From contig JABDDW010000052.1 of NCBI GenBank assembly GCA_013287405.1, positions 1 to 11,145 on the forward strand: a stretch of DNA of 11,145 nucleotides, given 5' to 3'. Source of the DNA: Deltaproteobacteria bacterium. GTDB taxonomy: Bacteria; Bdellovibrionota; Bdellovibrionia; JABDDW01. Below are positions 1-6,403 of the stretch, one piece after another. The notes below the pieces were generated by a model, which saw only the letters and a list, made by a program, of their open reading frames with translations, was not told where the DNA came from and ran no database searches. The position numbers and the translations under genes are program-made. Positions within the stretch are counted from its first letter, which is position 1, and every line of letters begins with the position of its first letter.

Positions 1-108
1 AAGCTGAAAAGAGATCCAAATTGGTTCCGGCCCCGAAGCTACGCAGTGCATGAGCTAACCCAGAATGGGGAAAAGTTCATCACTACAATTAATGTGAAAG
101 GATTGTGA
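1..108 (+). CDS. C-terminal end of an unidentified protein (partial)
   Basis: Frame 1 is open from the first base of the window to a TGA at 106-108, giving about 35 residues that end in FITTINVKGL. The composition is protein-like, with mixed charged and hydrophobic residues ending in an alternating beta-strand-like pattern. Its stop lies within three bases of the next gene's start, which suggests the last part of an upstream gene in the same operon as the dehydrogenase-like gene. I do not recognise the family. The 5' end lies outside the window, and a chance open frame of this length cannot be excluded. Confidence 0.55.
   Translation, partial: KLKRDPNWFRPRSYAVHELTQNGEKFITTINVKGL
97..102 (+). 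promoter_or_regulatory. Shine-Dalgarno site deciding the SDR start
   Basis: AAAGGA lies 8 bases before the GTG at 111 but only 2 bases before the in-frame GTG at 105. The spacing favours 111. The GTG at 105 would instead make a GTGA overlap with the upstream stop, so coupled initiation there remains possible. Confidence 0.5.
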
Positions 109-110
109 AC

Positions 111-890
111 GTGAATACCGAGAAAAAGCGAGTTCTAGTTACGGGGGCTACAGGTGGCATCGGATCACCACTTGCGCTCCATTTGGCTTCCAAGGGATAC
201 GACCTTATTCTTACTGCCAGGAGTGAGAAAAACCTAAGTGAACTAACTAAATCGATTAAAAAGGCATTTCCAGAACGCACCGTCGATTACTCTCCTTCTG
301 ATTTTTCGAAAGCTGAGAGTTTCGAAAAAATTTTGAAATTGGTGGGTGATTCTGGAGTATCGGGTCTGGTCTTAATGCCGCCGCAGCCTGATCCGACGAC
401 AGAATGTTTTCCCGATGATGTGACCTGGCAACGAATCTTTAAGGAAAGTTTTATAGGGCCTGTTGGACTGATTCGAGCCTTGATTCCAGAGCTGGAAAAG
501 AGGGTCCGGTCGAAGGTCGTTTTAATTTCTGGAATCTCATCCCTACAAGTTTTTGGCAACTACTCTACGAGTAGTGTTCTGAGACTTATGTGGGTAGGCC
601 AAATGAAAACACTGGCCCTTGCTTACGGTCCAAAAAGAATTCACTTCAACACGCTCTCTCTAGGAGGCGTTCTCACTGACGAATACATGAAAGAATTGAA
701 AGCCGATGCAGCTAACGAAAAGACCTCTATCGATGCCCTTTTGGAAAAAGAAGTGGCAAATGTTCCCCTCCGCAAATATGCCGCGACGAACGAGGTGGCA
801 ACGGCTGTTGAGGGTCTTTTGTCAAGCTTCACCGATCACATTACGGGCTGGAATATTCCGTGTGACGGTGGATTCACGAGGGCCTATTAA
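111..890 (+). CDS. SDR-family (FabG-like) protein with degenerate active site
   Basis: A single Rossmann-fold short-chain dehydrogenase/reductase of about 259 residues, the usual length for classical SDRs. The N-terminal nucleotide-binding motif TGATGGIG is at residues 11-18 and the C-terminus has the typical DGGFTRAY ending. Aligning the helix before KTLALAYGPKRIHFNTLS with classical SDRs puts Ser154 where the catalytic Tyr should be and Arg158 where the Lys should be. A serine (Ser140) survives in the preceding strand, and the usual NNAG after strand 4 reads LMPPQP. Cofactor binding is therefore plausible, but ordinary oxidoreductase chemistry is doubtful. The GTG at 111 is chosen over 105 for its Shine-Dalgarno spacing. 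The gene follows an upstream gene within a few bases and precedes the kinase gene by 5 bases, so the three are probably cotranscribed. The substrate is unknown. Confidence 0.9.
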   Translation: MNTEKKRVLVTGATGGIGSPLALHLASKGYDLILTARSEKNLSELTKSIKKAFPERTVDYSPSDFSKAESFEKILKLVGDSGVSGLVLMPPQPDPTTECFPDDVTWQRIFKESFIGPVGLIRALIPELEKRVRSKVVLISGISSLQVFGNYSTSSVLRLMWVGQMKTLALAYGPKRIHFNTLSLGGVLTDEYMKELKADAANEKTSIDALLEKEVANVPLRKYAATNEVATAVEGLLSSFTDHITGWNIPCDGGFTRAY

Positions 891-895
891 AATTT

Positions 896-2941
896 ATGGT
901 GTTTGAATCGGATCCAAAACAAAAGACTTTAAAGTCCGTTATTAAGAGACGAATCGGAAATCGAGTGGGCGCCGCGTTTGCTCTTTTGCTTCTTTTGATT
1001 TGGAGCCTGATAAATTCAGAAGTACGAGTGACATCCCAACAATTTACAAAAAGCCTGTCTGAGTGGTGCCATAGTCTTGAAGACTTCGCAATTGGCCAAG
1101 TCTTTGCTGATAACGAGCAAGCAGTATATGCAAAAGTTGACCAGTTTAATGAAGACCATCCAAAAATTCACTTGTCATGGGTAAAAACGGAAGCTCCCGC
1201 GACAGAAGCAACGCTGAATTGGAGCCTCCCCCTTTCATGGACTTATACATACCCGCTGCGCCTCGTCGGCGGCAAATACTTTGGCAAGTTCATCGTCCAA
1301 GGATCATATCTCGCAGATCGAGCTTTTCTGAACGAACTGATCCTTCGAGTCTCTTTGCTCATAATAATTTCTTCAATGATTTTTTGGTGCCTTTATCCTC
1401 TCTGGAACAAAATTCCCGAGGAACTTATTTTTAAGCCAATCGACAACTTGATCAATACTTTCAAAGACCAGACTACTAACCTACCAAATTTAAATTCTAA
1501 GGATCAACCAGAGGAACTCAAAATCATAAAACATAAAATATTGGATTTAATTGCAAAAGAGAAAGAATCCATAAAAGCAGAAGCCATGAACAAGGTGCGT
1601 TCGAAATTGGCCCATGATTTGAAGAGCCCCCTTGAGGTAATTAATGCTCTCGAAAGAAATAAGACACGTGCAGAAGTATCGTGGCGGGTAAAAACAATGG
1701 CACTCCTAAGAATGGCGAAAATTGCTCAAGATTTGCTTGTACCAAATAGTGAATCTAAGAATGATATTTCTGATGTTTTGGTTGCCGACACTTTGTCCGT
1801 CATCATTTCTGAAAAACAGGTTTTGTATGCGGATCGAAATGCTCGGCTTGAGCTGGCGGTTCCAGCAGAATTAGAAGGAACATTCGCACGTATTAATCCG
1901 TTCTCCTTTCAACGGGCTCTTTCAAATATAATCGATAACGCCTTTGACGCTCTTGATAAAGCTGATTCTCTAATCTCAGTGATCCTCAAGAAAATTGACA
2001 AAAACTTAATCGAAATTGAAATACACGATAACGGAAAGGGGATCTCAGAGGAAAGACTTTCTTCCGTTGGCGCTATAGGAATCACCGATAAAAAAGGTGG
2101 CCATGGTCTTGGCTTATCACAAGCTCAAGAGGCGATGGCCGAAGCTAGCGGATCTTTTCATATCACGTCAAAGGTGGGTCAAGGAACTTCGGTATTCTTG
2201 GGGCTTCCAATTTGTCCTCCGCCAATTTGGTTCACAAACTCGATCAAGGTCCAGGATTCGACTAAGTTTGTTATCCTCGACGACGATCCGAGTGTTCATC
2301 AGTTGTGGAAGGATCATCTGGTCGGATACGAAATAGTTCATCATCACGTTTATGACCGGCCGATATTTGAAAAATTTTCGGCAGATCAGAGCAATTTTTT
2401 CTTAGTTGATTATCAATTCGACCATGGTGAAACCACCGGACTCGACGTTATTAGGACCCACAATTTGAATGAGCGTAGTATTTTGGTTACGAGTTATTTT
2501 TCCGACCAAGAAGTTCAAAGAAAAGCAGTCGAGATCAAAGCAAAGATATTGCCAAAACATCTGATTAAGAATCTGGCTTTGGATAAATCTCCAATAAAGC
2601 CAGATTTAACACCTGACATTGTTCTAATTGATGACGTCGCCCTCACAGCCTCAATGTGGAATTGGGATGCCGAAGAAGTTAAAGCTCAAATTCTGTGGTT
2701 TCCGAACAAAGAAACATTTTTATCAGCAGCCGTGCCAAAGAATGTTCCCATTTGTATAGACTTTGAATTAATAGGCACAAATGGCTGCGAAGTTGCAATT
2801 GATTTAGCAGCCCAAGGATACTCTCAACTTCATCTTGTGACGGGCACTCCCAAGGAAAATTTACCAGTATTACCCAGTGTAATTAAATCGGTCAGGGGGA
2901 AGGGGTTCCCAAGGGAGATACTTGACCGTTCACCGACTTGA
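896..2941 (+). CDS. Membrane-bound hybrid histidine kinase with two receiver domains
   Basis: A 681-residue two-component sensor. Transmembrane helices lie near residues 24-40 and 149-169, enclosing an extracytoplasmic sensor segment of about 108 residues with no recognised fold. A helical linker leads to a HisKA-like region with phospho-acceptor His240 (LAHDLKSP). The HATPase_c domain has its N box at N348, G1 box DNGKGI at 378-383 and G2 box GGHGLGLS at 401-408. Two receiver domains follow, and both keep the canonical residues. Receiver 1 has D462-D464, phospho-acceptor D505, T532 and K554. Receiver 2 has D579/D580, D622, T649 and K669. No HPt or DNA-binding domain is fused, so any output must act in trans. 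It starts 5 bases after the SDR stop without a good ribosome-binding site, consistent with translational coupling. The signal sensed is unknown. Confidence 0.93.
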   Translation: MVFESDPKQKTLKSVIKRRIGNRVGAAFALLLLLIWSLINSEVRVTSQQFTKSLSEWCHSLEDFAIGQVFADNEQAVYAKVDQFNEDHPKIHLSWVKTEAPATEATLNWSLPLSWTYTYPLRLVGGKYFGKFIVQGSYLADRAFLNELILRVSLLIIISSMIFWCLYPLWNKIPEELIFKPIDNLINTFKDQTTNLPNLNSKDQPEELKIIKHKILDLIAKEKESIKAEAMNKVRSKLAHDLKSPLEVINALERNKTRAEVSWRVKTMALLRMAKIAQDLLVPNSESKNDISDVLVADTLSVIISEKQVLYADRNARLELAVPAELEGTFARINPFSFQRALSNIIDNAFDALDKADSLISVILKKIDKNLIEIEIHDNGKGISEERLSSVGAIGITDKKGGHGLGLSQAQEAMAEASGSFHITSKVGQGTSVFLGLPICPPPIWFTNSIKVQDSTKFVILDDDPSVHQLWKDHLVGYEIVHHHVYDRPIFEKFSADQSNFFLVDYQFDHGETTGLDVIRTHNLNERSILVTSYFSDQEVQRKAVEIKAKILPKHLIKNLALDKSPIKPDLTPDIVLIDDVALTASMWNWDAEEVKAQILWFPNKETFLSAAVPKNVPICIDFELIGTNGCEVAIDLAAQGYSQLHLVTGTPKENLPVLPSVIKSVRGKGFPREILDRSPT

Positions 2942-2947
2942 ACAGCG

Positions 2948-2981
2948 CAATGATTTTGGTGCGCGCGCACTAAAATGATTG
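2948..2981. repeat. 34-bp near-perfect palindrome after the kinase gene
   Basis: An inverted repeat centred between 2964 and 2965 matches in 15 of 17 base pairs. Its core is GTGCGCGCGCAC (2959-2970), flanked by ATTTTG on the left and TAAAAT on the right. It lies 7 bases after the kinase stop and 38 bases before the ATPase start. The T-rich arm precedes the GC core and the A-rich arm follows it, the reverse of an intrinsic terminator, and no T tract follows. A dimeric regulator's operator is the more natural reading, though an RNA stem-loop is also possible. Confidence 0.7.
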
Positions 2982-3019
2982 TCTAAGAACTTAAGCTATG
3001 AGAAAGTATCCGACTTATT

Positions 3020-3847
3020 ATGAAGCCCATTGATCAAATTAAAGCTCAGGTTGTAACGATGATGAAAAGTGAGAATTTTCATATTTTACTGCTTGAGGGC
3101 AGGCCGGGGTATGGCAAAACAACAGCAGTCACCCGCGCATTGACTGAACTTTCAATAAAGCCTGCCATTTTGGGTGCGTATTCAACGCCGCTCGGGTTTT
3201 TTAATTTTTTAAACGAGCACAGCTCTGAATTAATTTTAGTGGATGATACAAGTGGCATTCTCATAAGCCCTCAAGCCATGGCCCTTTTGAAGGCCGCAAC
3301 ATGGGATCAGCATGGCAGAGCAAGACTTATCCGCTGGACCTCAACGACTGAAAGAGCTGAAACAGATGAATTTATCTTTAGTGGAAAGCTCATTGTAATT
3401 TGCAACTCCTTTCCGCGCACTCCCGACGCACAGGCTGTTAGAAGTCGTGCATTGGAACTTGAAATTGAACCCACACTTATCGAAGCGAGGGAGCTTTTAA
3501 CAAAGGCTGCCGCTGATGCAGAGAGGTTCCCTGAACAGAAAATTGCTCAGAAAATTTTAAAAAAGCTTCTCGCTGATCTAAGCGAGGAGACCCTTTCAAG
3601 AATCAGCTACCGCACATTGCAGCGAAACTATGAAATCGCGATCCATAATCCCGACACATGGGAGCATATGGTTTCAAAAAAGAAGTCTTTTGACATTTCA
3701 AACAGATTATCACCGCATAAACTTATAGCAAAACTCAACGGGACTGATCTTAAGGTCAAAGAACAGCTAAAAGAATTTGAACGTCAAACCGGATTTAAGC
3801 GCCGCACGTTTTTTAAATATCGAAAACAGCTTGGACTTGGGAAATGA
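3020..3847 (+). CDS. AAA-type P-loop ATPase with basic, possibly HTH, C-terminus
   Basis: A 275-residue cytoplasmic ATPase. It has Walker A GRPGYGKTT (residues 27-35), Walker B LILVDD (D75/D76), a sensor-1 asparagine after a beta strand (ICNS, N129) and a candidate arginine finger in AVRSRALEL (R141/R143). This order fits AAA+ proteins. The C-terminal third is helical and lysine/arginine-rich. It ends in TGFKRRTFFKYRKQLGL, which resembles a helix-turn-helix recognition segment and suggests DNA or RNA binding. AAA proteins of this size with a conserved W between Walker B and sensor 1 occur in plasmids, phages and mobile elements, but I cannot name a family. The ATG at 3020 has only a weak upstream purine run. 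The gene is separated from the kinase by the palindrome, so it may have its own control. Confidence 0.82.
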   Translation: MKPIDQIKAQVVTMMKSENFHILLLEGRPGYGKTTAVTRALTELSIKPAILGAYSTPLGFFNFLNEHSSELILVDDTSGILISPQAMALLKAATWDQHGRARLIRWTSTTERAETDEFIFSGKLIVICNSFPRTPDAQAVRSRALELEIEPTLIEARELLTKAAADAERFPEQKIAQKILKKLLADLSEETLSRISYRTLQRNYEIAIHNPDTWEHMVSKKKSFDISNRLSPHKLIAKLNGTDLKVKEQLKEFERQTGFKRRTFFKYRKQLGLGK

Positions 3848-3886
3848 TTTAGAAGGTACAAACATTCGTCGGCGAGTTCCAAGAGG

Positions 3887-4705
3887 TCATCTGGCCAATT
3901 GCTTTCCCCCGAACCCCTTAAGGATGCTGTTGCATTCTAGATTTGGAAGATTAGCTACCCAGTTACGTATTGTGGTATTAAAGCTCTCGACCATATCCCT
4001 ATGTGTGGAAGCCATAGCCGGGCGTCCCATTTTAGAGTCTTTTGTTGTTAACACCTGAGTGAAATCAGATAGACCAAGTTTTTGCCGAATTCTGGGGTTA
4101 CAGTATCCCGCATAGCAGGCACCAGTAAAGAAAAGCTTAAGATCGGGAGACGCTTTATAAGATTGCCGCCCCAATTTATTTTTTGCCCTCTCTAAAACCT
4201 CAATTGTAAGTGCCGAGGGCTTTCCATCTTCATAAACAGAAAGAAAAACTTCGCCTTTACCTTTATAAGCTAAATCATAAAAATTTGTCTCATTGGCAAC
4301 ATAGCTATGCCCACCGTGAAAAATGGCCATGGTATCAGGATCAGAAAGAATACTAAGTAATTTGAGAACATCAATTTGGGGAATGAATTCAATCTGATAA
4401 CCCTTATGCCGTAATTCTTCAATTTGTTTTTGGATTGAGAACCTCGTTGACCACTGCTCGCCCACTGCACTCAAGATATCTGTTTTATAAAAGTCATCGG
4501 GACCCTCACCTGTTATATCTGAATGAATTTGCAGCACAAAGAAGCGAGCCAGTTCTCCAAGGGTGCGACCGAAAAAAGGATAGTTTTTCCAAAGAAAACG
4601 ACCTTCGTCTCCTGTCACAAAATAAATTTTACTGGGAGCCTCATCTCCTGAAAAACCTGCCGAGGAAAAGGATAAAATCAGTACCAATATAACTATTCTT
4701 GCCAT
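3887..4705 (-). CDS. Secreted caspase-fold-like (clan CD peptidase) candidate
   Basis: A 272-residue protein with an N-terminal signal peptide (hydrophobic IVILVLILSFSSAGFS, likely cleavage near residue 19-20). Two hydrophobic beta strands each end in a candidate catalytic residue: TMAIFHGGHS (His130/His133) and LKLFFTGACYAGYC (Cys197). In clan CD cysteine peptidases (caspases, metacaspases, legumains, gingipains), the His follows a beta strand and a glycine, and the Cys sits in an xxC-x-(S/A)-G turn after the next core strand. That matches the layout here, so I infer a secreted caspase-like hydrolase. The His-Cys spacing of 64 residues is somewhat long for caspases. The Gly195-Ala196 before Cys replaces the usual acidic residue, so an inactive homologue is possible. 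The ATG at 4705 has an AGG 4 bases upstream and a good sigma70 promoter. It is convergent with the ATPase gene. Confidence 0.72.
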   Translation of the reverse strand: MARIVILVLILSFSSAGFSGDEAPSKIYFVTGDEGRFLWKNYPFFGRTLGELARFFVLQIHSDITGEGPDDFYKTDILSAVGEQWSTRFSIQKQIEELRHKGYQIEFIPQIDVLKLLSILSDPDTMAIFHGGHSYVANETNFYDLAYKGKGEVFLSVYEDGKPSALTIEVLERAKNKLGRQSYKASPDLKLFFTGACYAGYCNPRIRQKLGLSDFTQVLTTKDSKMGRPAMASTHRDMVESFNTTIRNWVANLPNLECNSILKGFGGKQLAR

Positions 4706-4737
4706 GGAACCTACTTGATTCGCTTGAAGATACTCTA

Positions 4738-4766
4738 TTTATATTTTTCAGCCATTCTAATTCCAA
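4738..4766 (-). promoter_or_regulatory. Sigma70-like promoter of the caspase-like gene
   Basis: On the minus strand TTGGAA (4761-4766) and TATAAA (4738-4743) are separated by exactly 17 bases. They match the -35 consensus at 4/6 and the -10 at 5/6. Transcription would begin about 25 bases before the gene's ATG. Confidence 0.55.
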
Positions 4767-4782
4767 GAGGAAGAAACGTCAG

Positions 4783-4810
4783 TTTAAGGTAAATATTGAA
4801 AAAATATAAT
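4783..4810 (+). promoter_or_regulatory. Candidate promoter of the leader and secreted-protein gene
   Basis: A perfect TATAAT at 4805-4810 is preceded, 16 bases upstream, by a weak -35 (TTTAAG, 4783-4788). A transcript from here would have a leader of about 220-240 bases before the secreted-protein gene. It faces away from the promoter of the caspase-like gene, forming a divergent control region. Confidence 0.4.
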
Positions 4811-4881
4811 GAGAAATGTTTCCAGTGTCTGCTTAGAAGTTCGATAAGGGCTGACCAAAAATTAAATAATCCTAGGCAAAT

Positions 4882-4908
4882 GAGAAGGTTTTCATGTCCG
4901 AAAATCTC
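4882..4908 (+). promoter_or_regulatory. Hairpin enclosing the ribosome-binding site of a small ORF
   Basis: GAGA (4882-4885) can pair with TCTC (4905-4908), and TTTTC (4889-4893) with GAAAA (4900-4904), leaving AGG bulged and the loop ATGTCC. The start codon of the small ORF is in the loop and its AGAAGG Shine-Dalgarno is in the left arm, so folding would hide the start. ACTTTTT follows directly, so the same structure could also act as a weak terminator. Confidence 0.35.
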
Positions 4909-4959
4909 ACTTTTTACGGACTATTTTTTGATATTTTTTTAGATTTTACTCGTATGTAA
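4894..4959 (+). CDS. Possible 21-residue hydrophobic leader peptide
   Basis: ATG at 4894 to TAA at 4957-4959 encodes 21 residues beginning MSENLTFYGLFFDIF, rich in Phe and Leu. AGAAGG (4883-4888) is 5 bases upstream, which is good spacing. It lies in the leader of the secreted-protein gene downstream. It could be a regulatory leader peptide, a small membrane peptide or a chance frame in AT-rich DNA. The surrounding 4706-5057 gap otherwise contains only the divergent promoters and an imperfect palindrome around 5000-5015. Confidence 0.3.
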   Translation: MSENLTFYGLFFDIFLDFTRM

Positions 4960-5057
4960 AGAATACCGTAGCGTCTCCTGGTTAGACTCTGTAGTCCGTG
5001 ATGGAGTGACTCATCCGCTAAGATTCGGCATAGAAGTTGCTGCACAAGTTCCAATAT

Positions 5058-5930
5058 ATGACAGCAACCAGACCGATCTTAAGGGGCGTTTTATTTTTTC
5101 TTTTAATCGGGGGACAGTATAGCGTTGCTCGTGCGTCTCAAGAGGGTAAGAAACAAGAGTCTGCGGTTAATAACCCTTTCTGTCTCGATGCCATGACTTC
5201 TTTGACGCGAGTTGCGATCGCCTCTGATGGGGAAAGGGAGATGCTCTCAGAGCTTTATAAATCTCTCCCTAGCGAGCGGGAATTGCTGCGAGTAAAGGCG
5301 AAGTATCCCTTATGGCCGGCAGCCTTTTTCACGACGCGGTTCTGGAAAGAGATTATTCTTTCGGAACTCCCACCCGAAATGGGAGTTCCAAAAAGACAAG
5401 TTTTATATGCTCGGGTCTTACTTCGACCAGAATTGGGCACGATTGATCGTGGCCTTATTCCAATGGGTGTTCTTCTCATTGATAACCCGTTAACGCTATC
5501 CTACTACAATTTAAAAGATGATTCCGATACTCGTCCCAATGGGCATAACAGTCTTAGACTGAGTGAAGGAACGGAACAAACTTTGACGGTTTTACTAGGG
5601 GACCCTCAAGGCTACTATCCGTCGGATAAGTTTTCAGACACCCAGCAAAATGTGCGTTACCTGCTTGCGTATCAAGAGGTCAGTCATCCACCAGCACTTT
5701 TTGTTGATGACTTAATAACTTGGAGTTCGGTTGGCTACTTTTATATTTCTTACAGGGGACAGGGGAAGGATCGAAAAATACTTCTTCATAATCCGCATAA
5801 CCATCACGAGGTGACTTTTCTCATTGGTGGTAAAAAGTTGATGGATGTAGCTGAACCTCTGCTCAAGGCAATTCTTGGAGAGCGACCTCATCCTGTAAAC
5901 ACTGTAAACCACAATTTGATGGAACCATAA
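5058..5930 (+). CDS. Secreted protein of unknown function
   Basis: A protein of about 290 residues with a signal peptide (basic start, then GVLFFLLIGGQYSVARA with an A-R-A cleavage site). I do not recognise the family. The mature part begins with a charged linker. It then has a mixed alpha/beta region with alternating strands (RQVLYARVLLRPE, PMGVLLIDNPLTLSYYNL), a region rich in Gly, Tyr and Asp, and a His/Asn-rich strand pair near the C-terminus (LLHNPHNHHEVTFLIGG). There is one cysteine in the mature chain. The start is uncertain: a TTG at 5037 would add seven residues, but the ATG at 5058 leaves a cleaner signal peptide and neither has a convincing Shine-Dalgarno. It is probably transcribed from the promoter near 4800 and is alone on its strand before the 5931-6403 gap. 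Confidence 0.8.
   Translation: MTATRPILRGVLFFLLIGGQYSVARASQEGKKQESAVNNPFCLDAMTSLTRVAIASDGEREMLSELYKSLPSERELLRVKAKYPLWPAAFFTTRFWKEIILSELPPEMGVPKRQVLYARVLLRPELGTIDRGLIPMGVLLIDNPLTLSYYNLKDDSDTRPNGHNSLRLSEGTEQTLTVLLGDPQGYYPSDKFSDTQQNVRYLLAYQEVSHPPALFVDDLITWSSVGYFYISYRGQGKDRKILLHNPHNHHEVTFLIGGKKLMDVAEPLLKAILGERPHPVNTVNHNLMEP
5363..5389 (+). repeat. Perfect 10-bp inverted repeat inside a coding region
   Basis: GGAACTCCCA (5363-5372) and TGGGAGTTCC (5380-5389) are exact reverse complements around a 7-base loop CCCGAAA. The stem lies inside the unrecognised secreted-protein gene, at the codons for ELPPEMGVP, and is followed by AAAAAG rather than a T tract. Confidence 0.7.
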
Positions 5931-6030
5931 GGGTAAAATATTTGCTGCTGCCGACCAACGGACCCCAAAGCGGCCCAAGGAGGGACCGAGCTTCTTGAAT
6001 ATGTGAAGGACAACGGCGAGATTCGAACCA

Positions 6031-6084
6031 TCCCGAAAAATCGTAAATATAGTAACCTGTCGGAATCTTGTAAATATAGTCAGC
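6031..6084 (+). repeat. Two imperfect 27-bp direct repeats
   Basis: Positions 6031-6057 and 6058-6084 match at 19 of 27 bases, and GTAAATATAGT is identical in both (6043-6053 and 6070-6080). The period equals nine codons of the open frame here, giving KYSN and KYSQ at matching positions. Confidence 0.5.
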
Positions 6085-6142
6085 GCTTTTCCAATCAAAA
6101 CTTGGACTGGCGCTGGGAGGTACCGACATCCGTCTTTATAAC

Positions 6143-6165
6143 GATCTCCCATTTTTGGGAGGATC
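6143..6165 (+). repeat. Hairpin in the intergenic region
   Basis: GATCTCCCA (6143-6151) pairs with TGGGAG plus GATC (6156-6165) around TTTT, giving nine base pairs with one bulged G. No T tract follows, so it is not a standard terminator. Confidence 0.5.
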
Positions 6166-6391
6166 AACCAACAAACATTATTCCTAACACGCTGCTGGCA
6201 TGCATCTTAGCATCTGCACTGACCAAGGTGATAGGAATATTGGAGGGGGGCTGGCCGGAATCATTGCGGGCCGGGCCTCGGCCAACATGGCAGTGGTATT
6301 CTAAAATAACTGGTGAGGTCAGGACGACTTTCACAGCACCTTTTTGTTTGCTTCATTAGACGGTGCCATGCAATAAAGTTACGGTTCTAAG

Positions 6392-6398
6392 AAGGGGG
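6392..6398 (+). promoter_or_regulatory. Shine-Dalgarno fixing the GTG start of the hydrolase
   Basis: AAGGGGG lies 5 bases before the GTG at 6404 and directly supports that non-ATG start, which also opens a clean signal peptide. Confidence 0.65.
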
Positions 6399-6403
6399 TT
6401 TTA

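Larger units (their letters stand above)
5937..6304 (+). pseudogene. Possible frameshifted small gene or decayed ORF
   Basis: The frame is open from 5937 to 6359 and reads as protein-like in its first two thirds (KAAQGGTELLEYVKDNGEI, then NTLLACILASALTKVIGILEGG). At the G6 run (6245-6250) it turns poor. One added G would instead continue as GLAGIIAGRASANMAVVF and stop at TAA 6302-6304. That tail is a glycine-rich membrane-like segment adjoining the hydrophobic LLACILASALTKVIG. This suggests a one-base deletion, a sequencing error in the homopolymer, or slippage. No start has both a codon and a well-placed Shine-Dalgarno: AAGGAGGG at 5977-5984 is 18 bases before the GTG at 6003. I recognise no family. 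A chance open frame is quite possible. Confidence 0.3.

Noticed and set aside
2948..2981. The palindrome as a rho-independent terminator
   Set aside because: The order of T-rich and A-rich arms is reversed, the loop is too short and no T run follows.
6018..6030. GGTTCGAATC-like tRNA T-loop on the minus strand
   Set aside because: The bases that should form the T stem do not pair (only about two of five pairs) and no acceptor, D or anticodon stem can be built around it.
5712..6167. 151-codon open frame on the minus strand
   Set aside because: More than half of it lies antisense to the well-supported secreted-protein gene, its start has no ribosome-binding site, and its composition is not protein-like.
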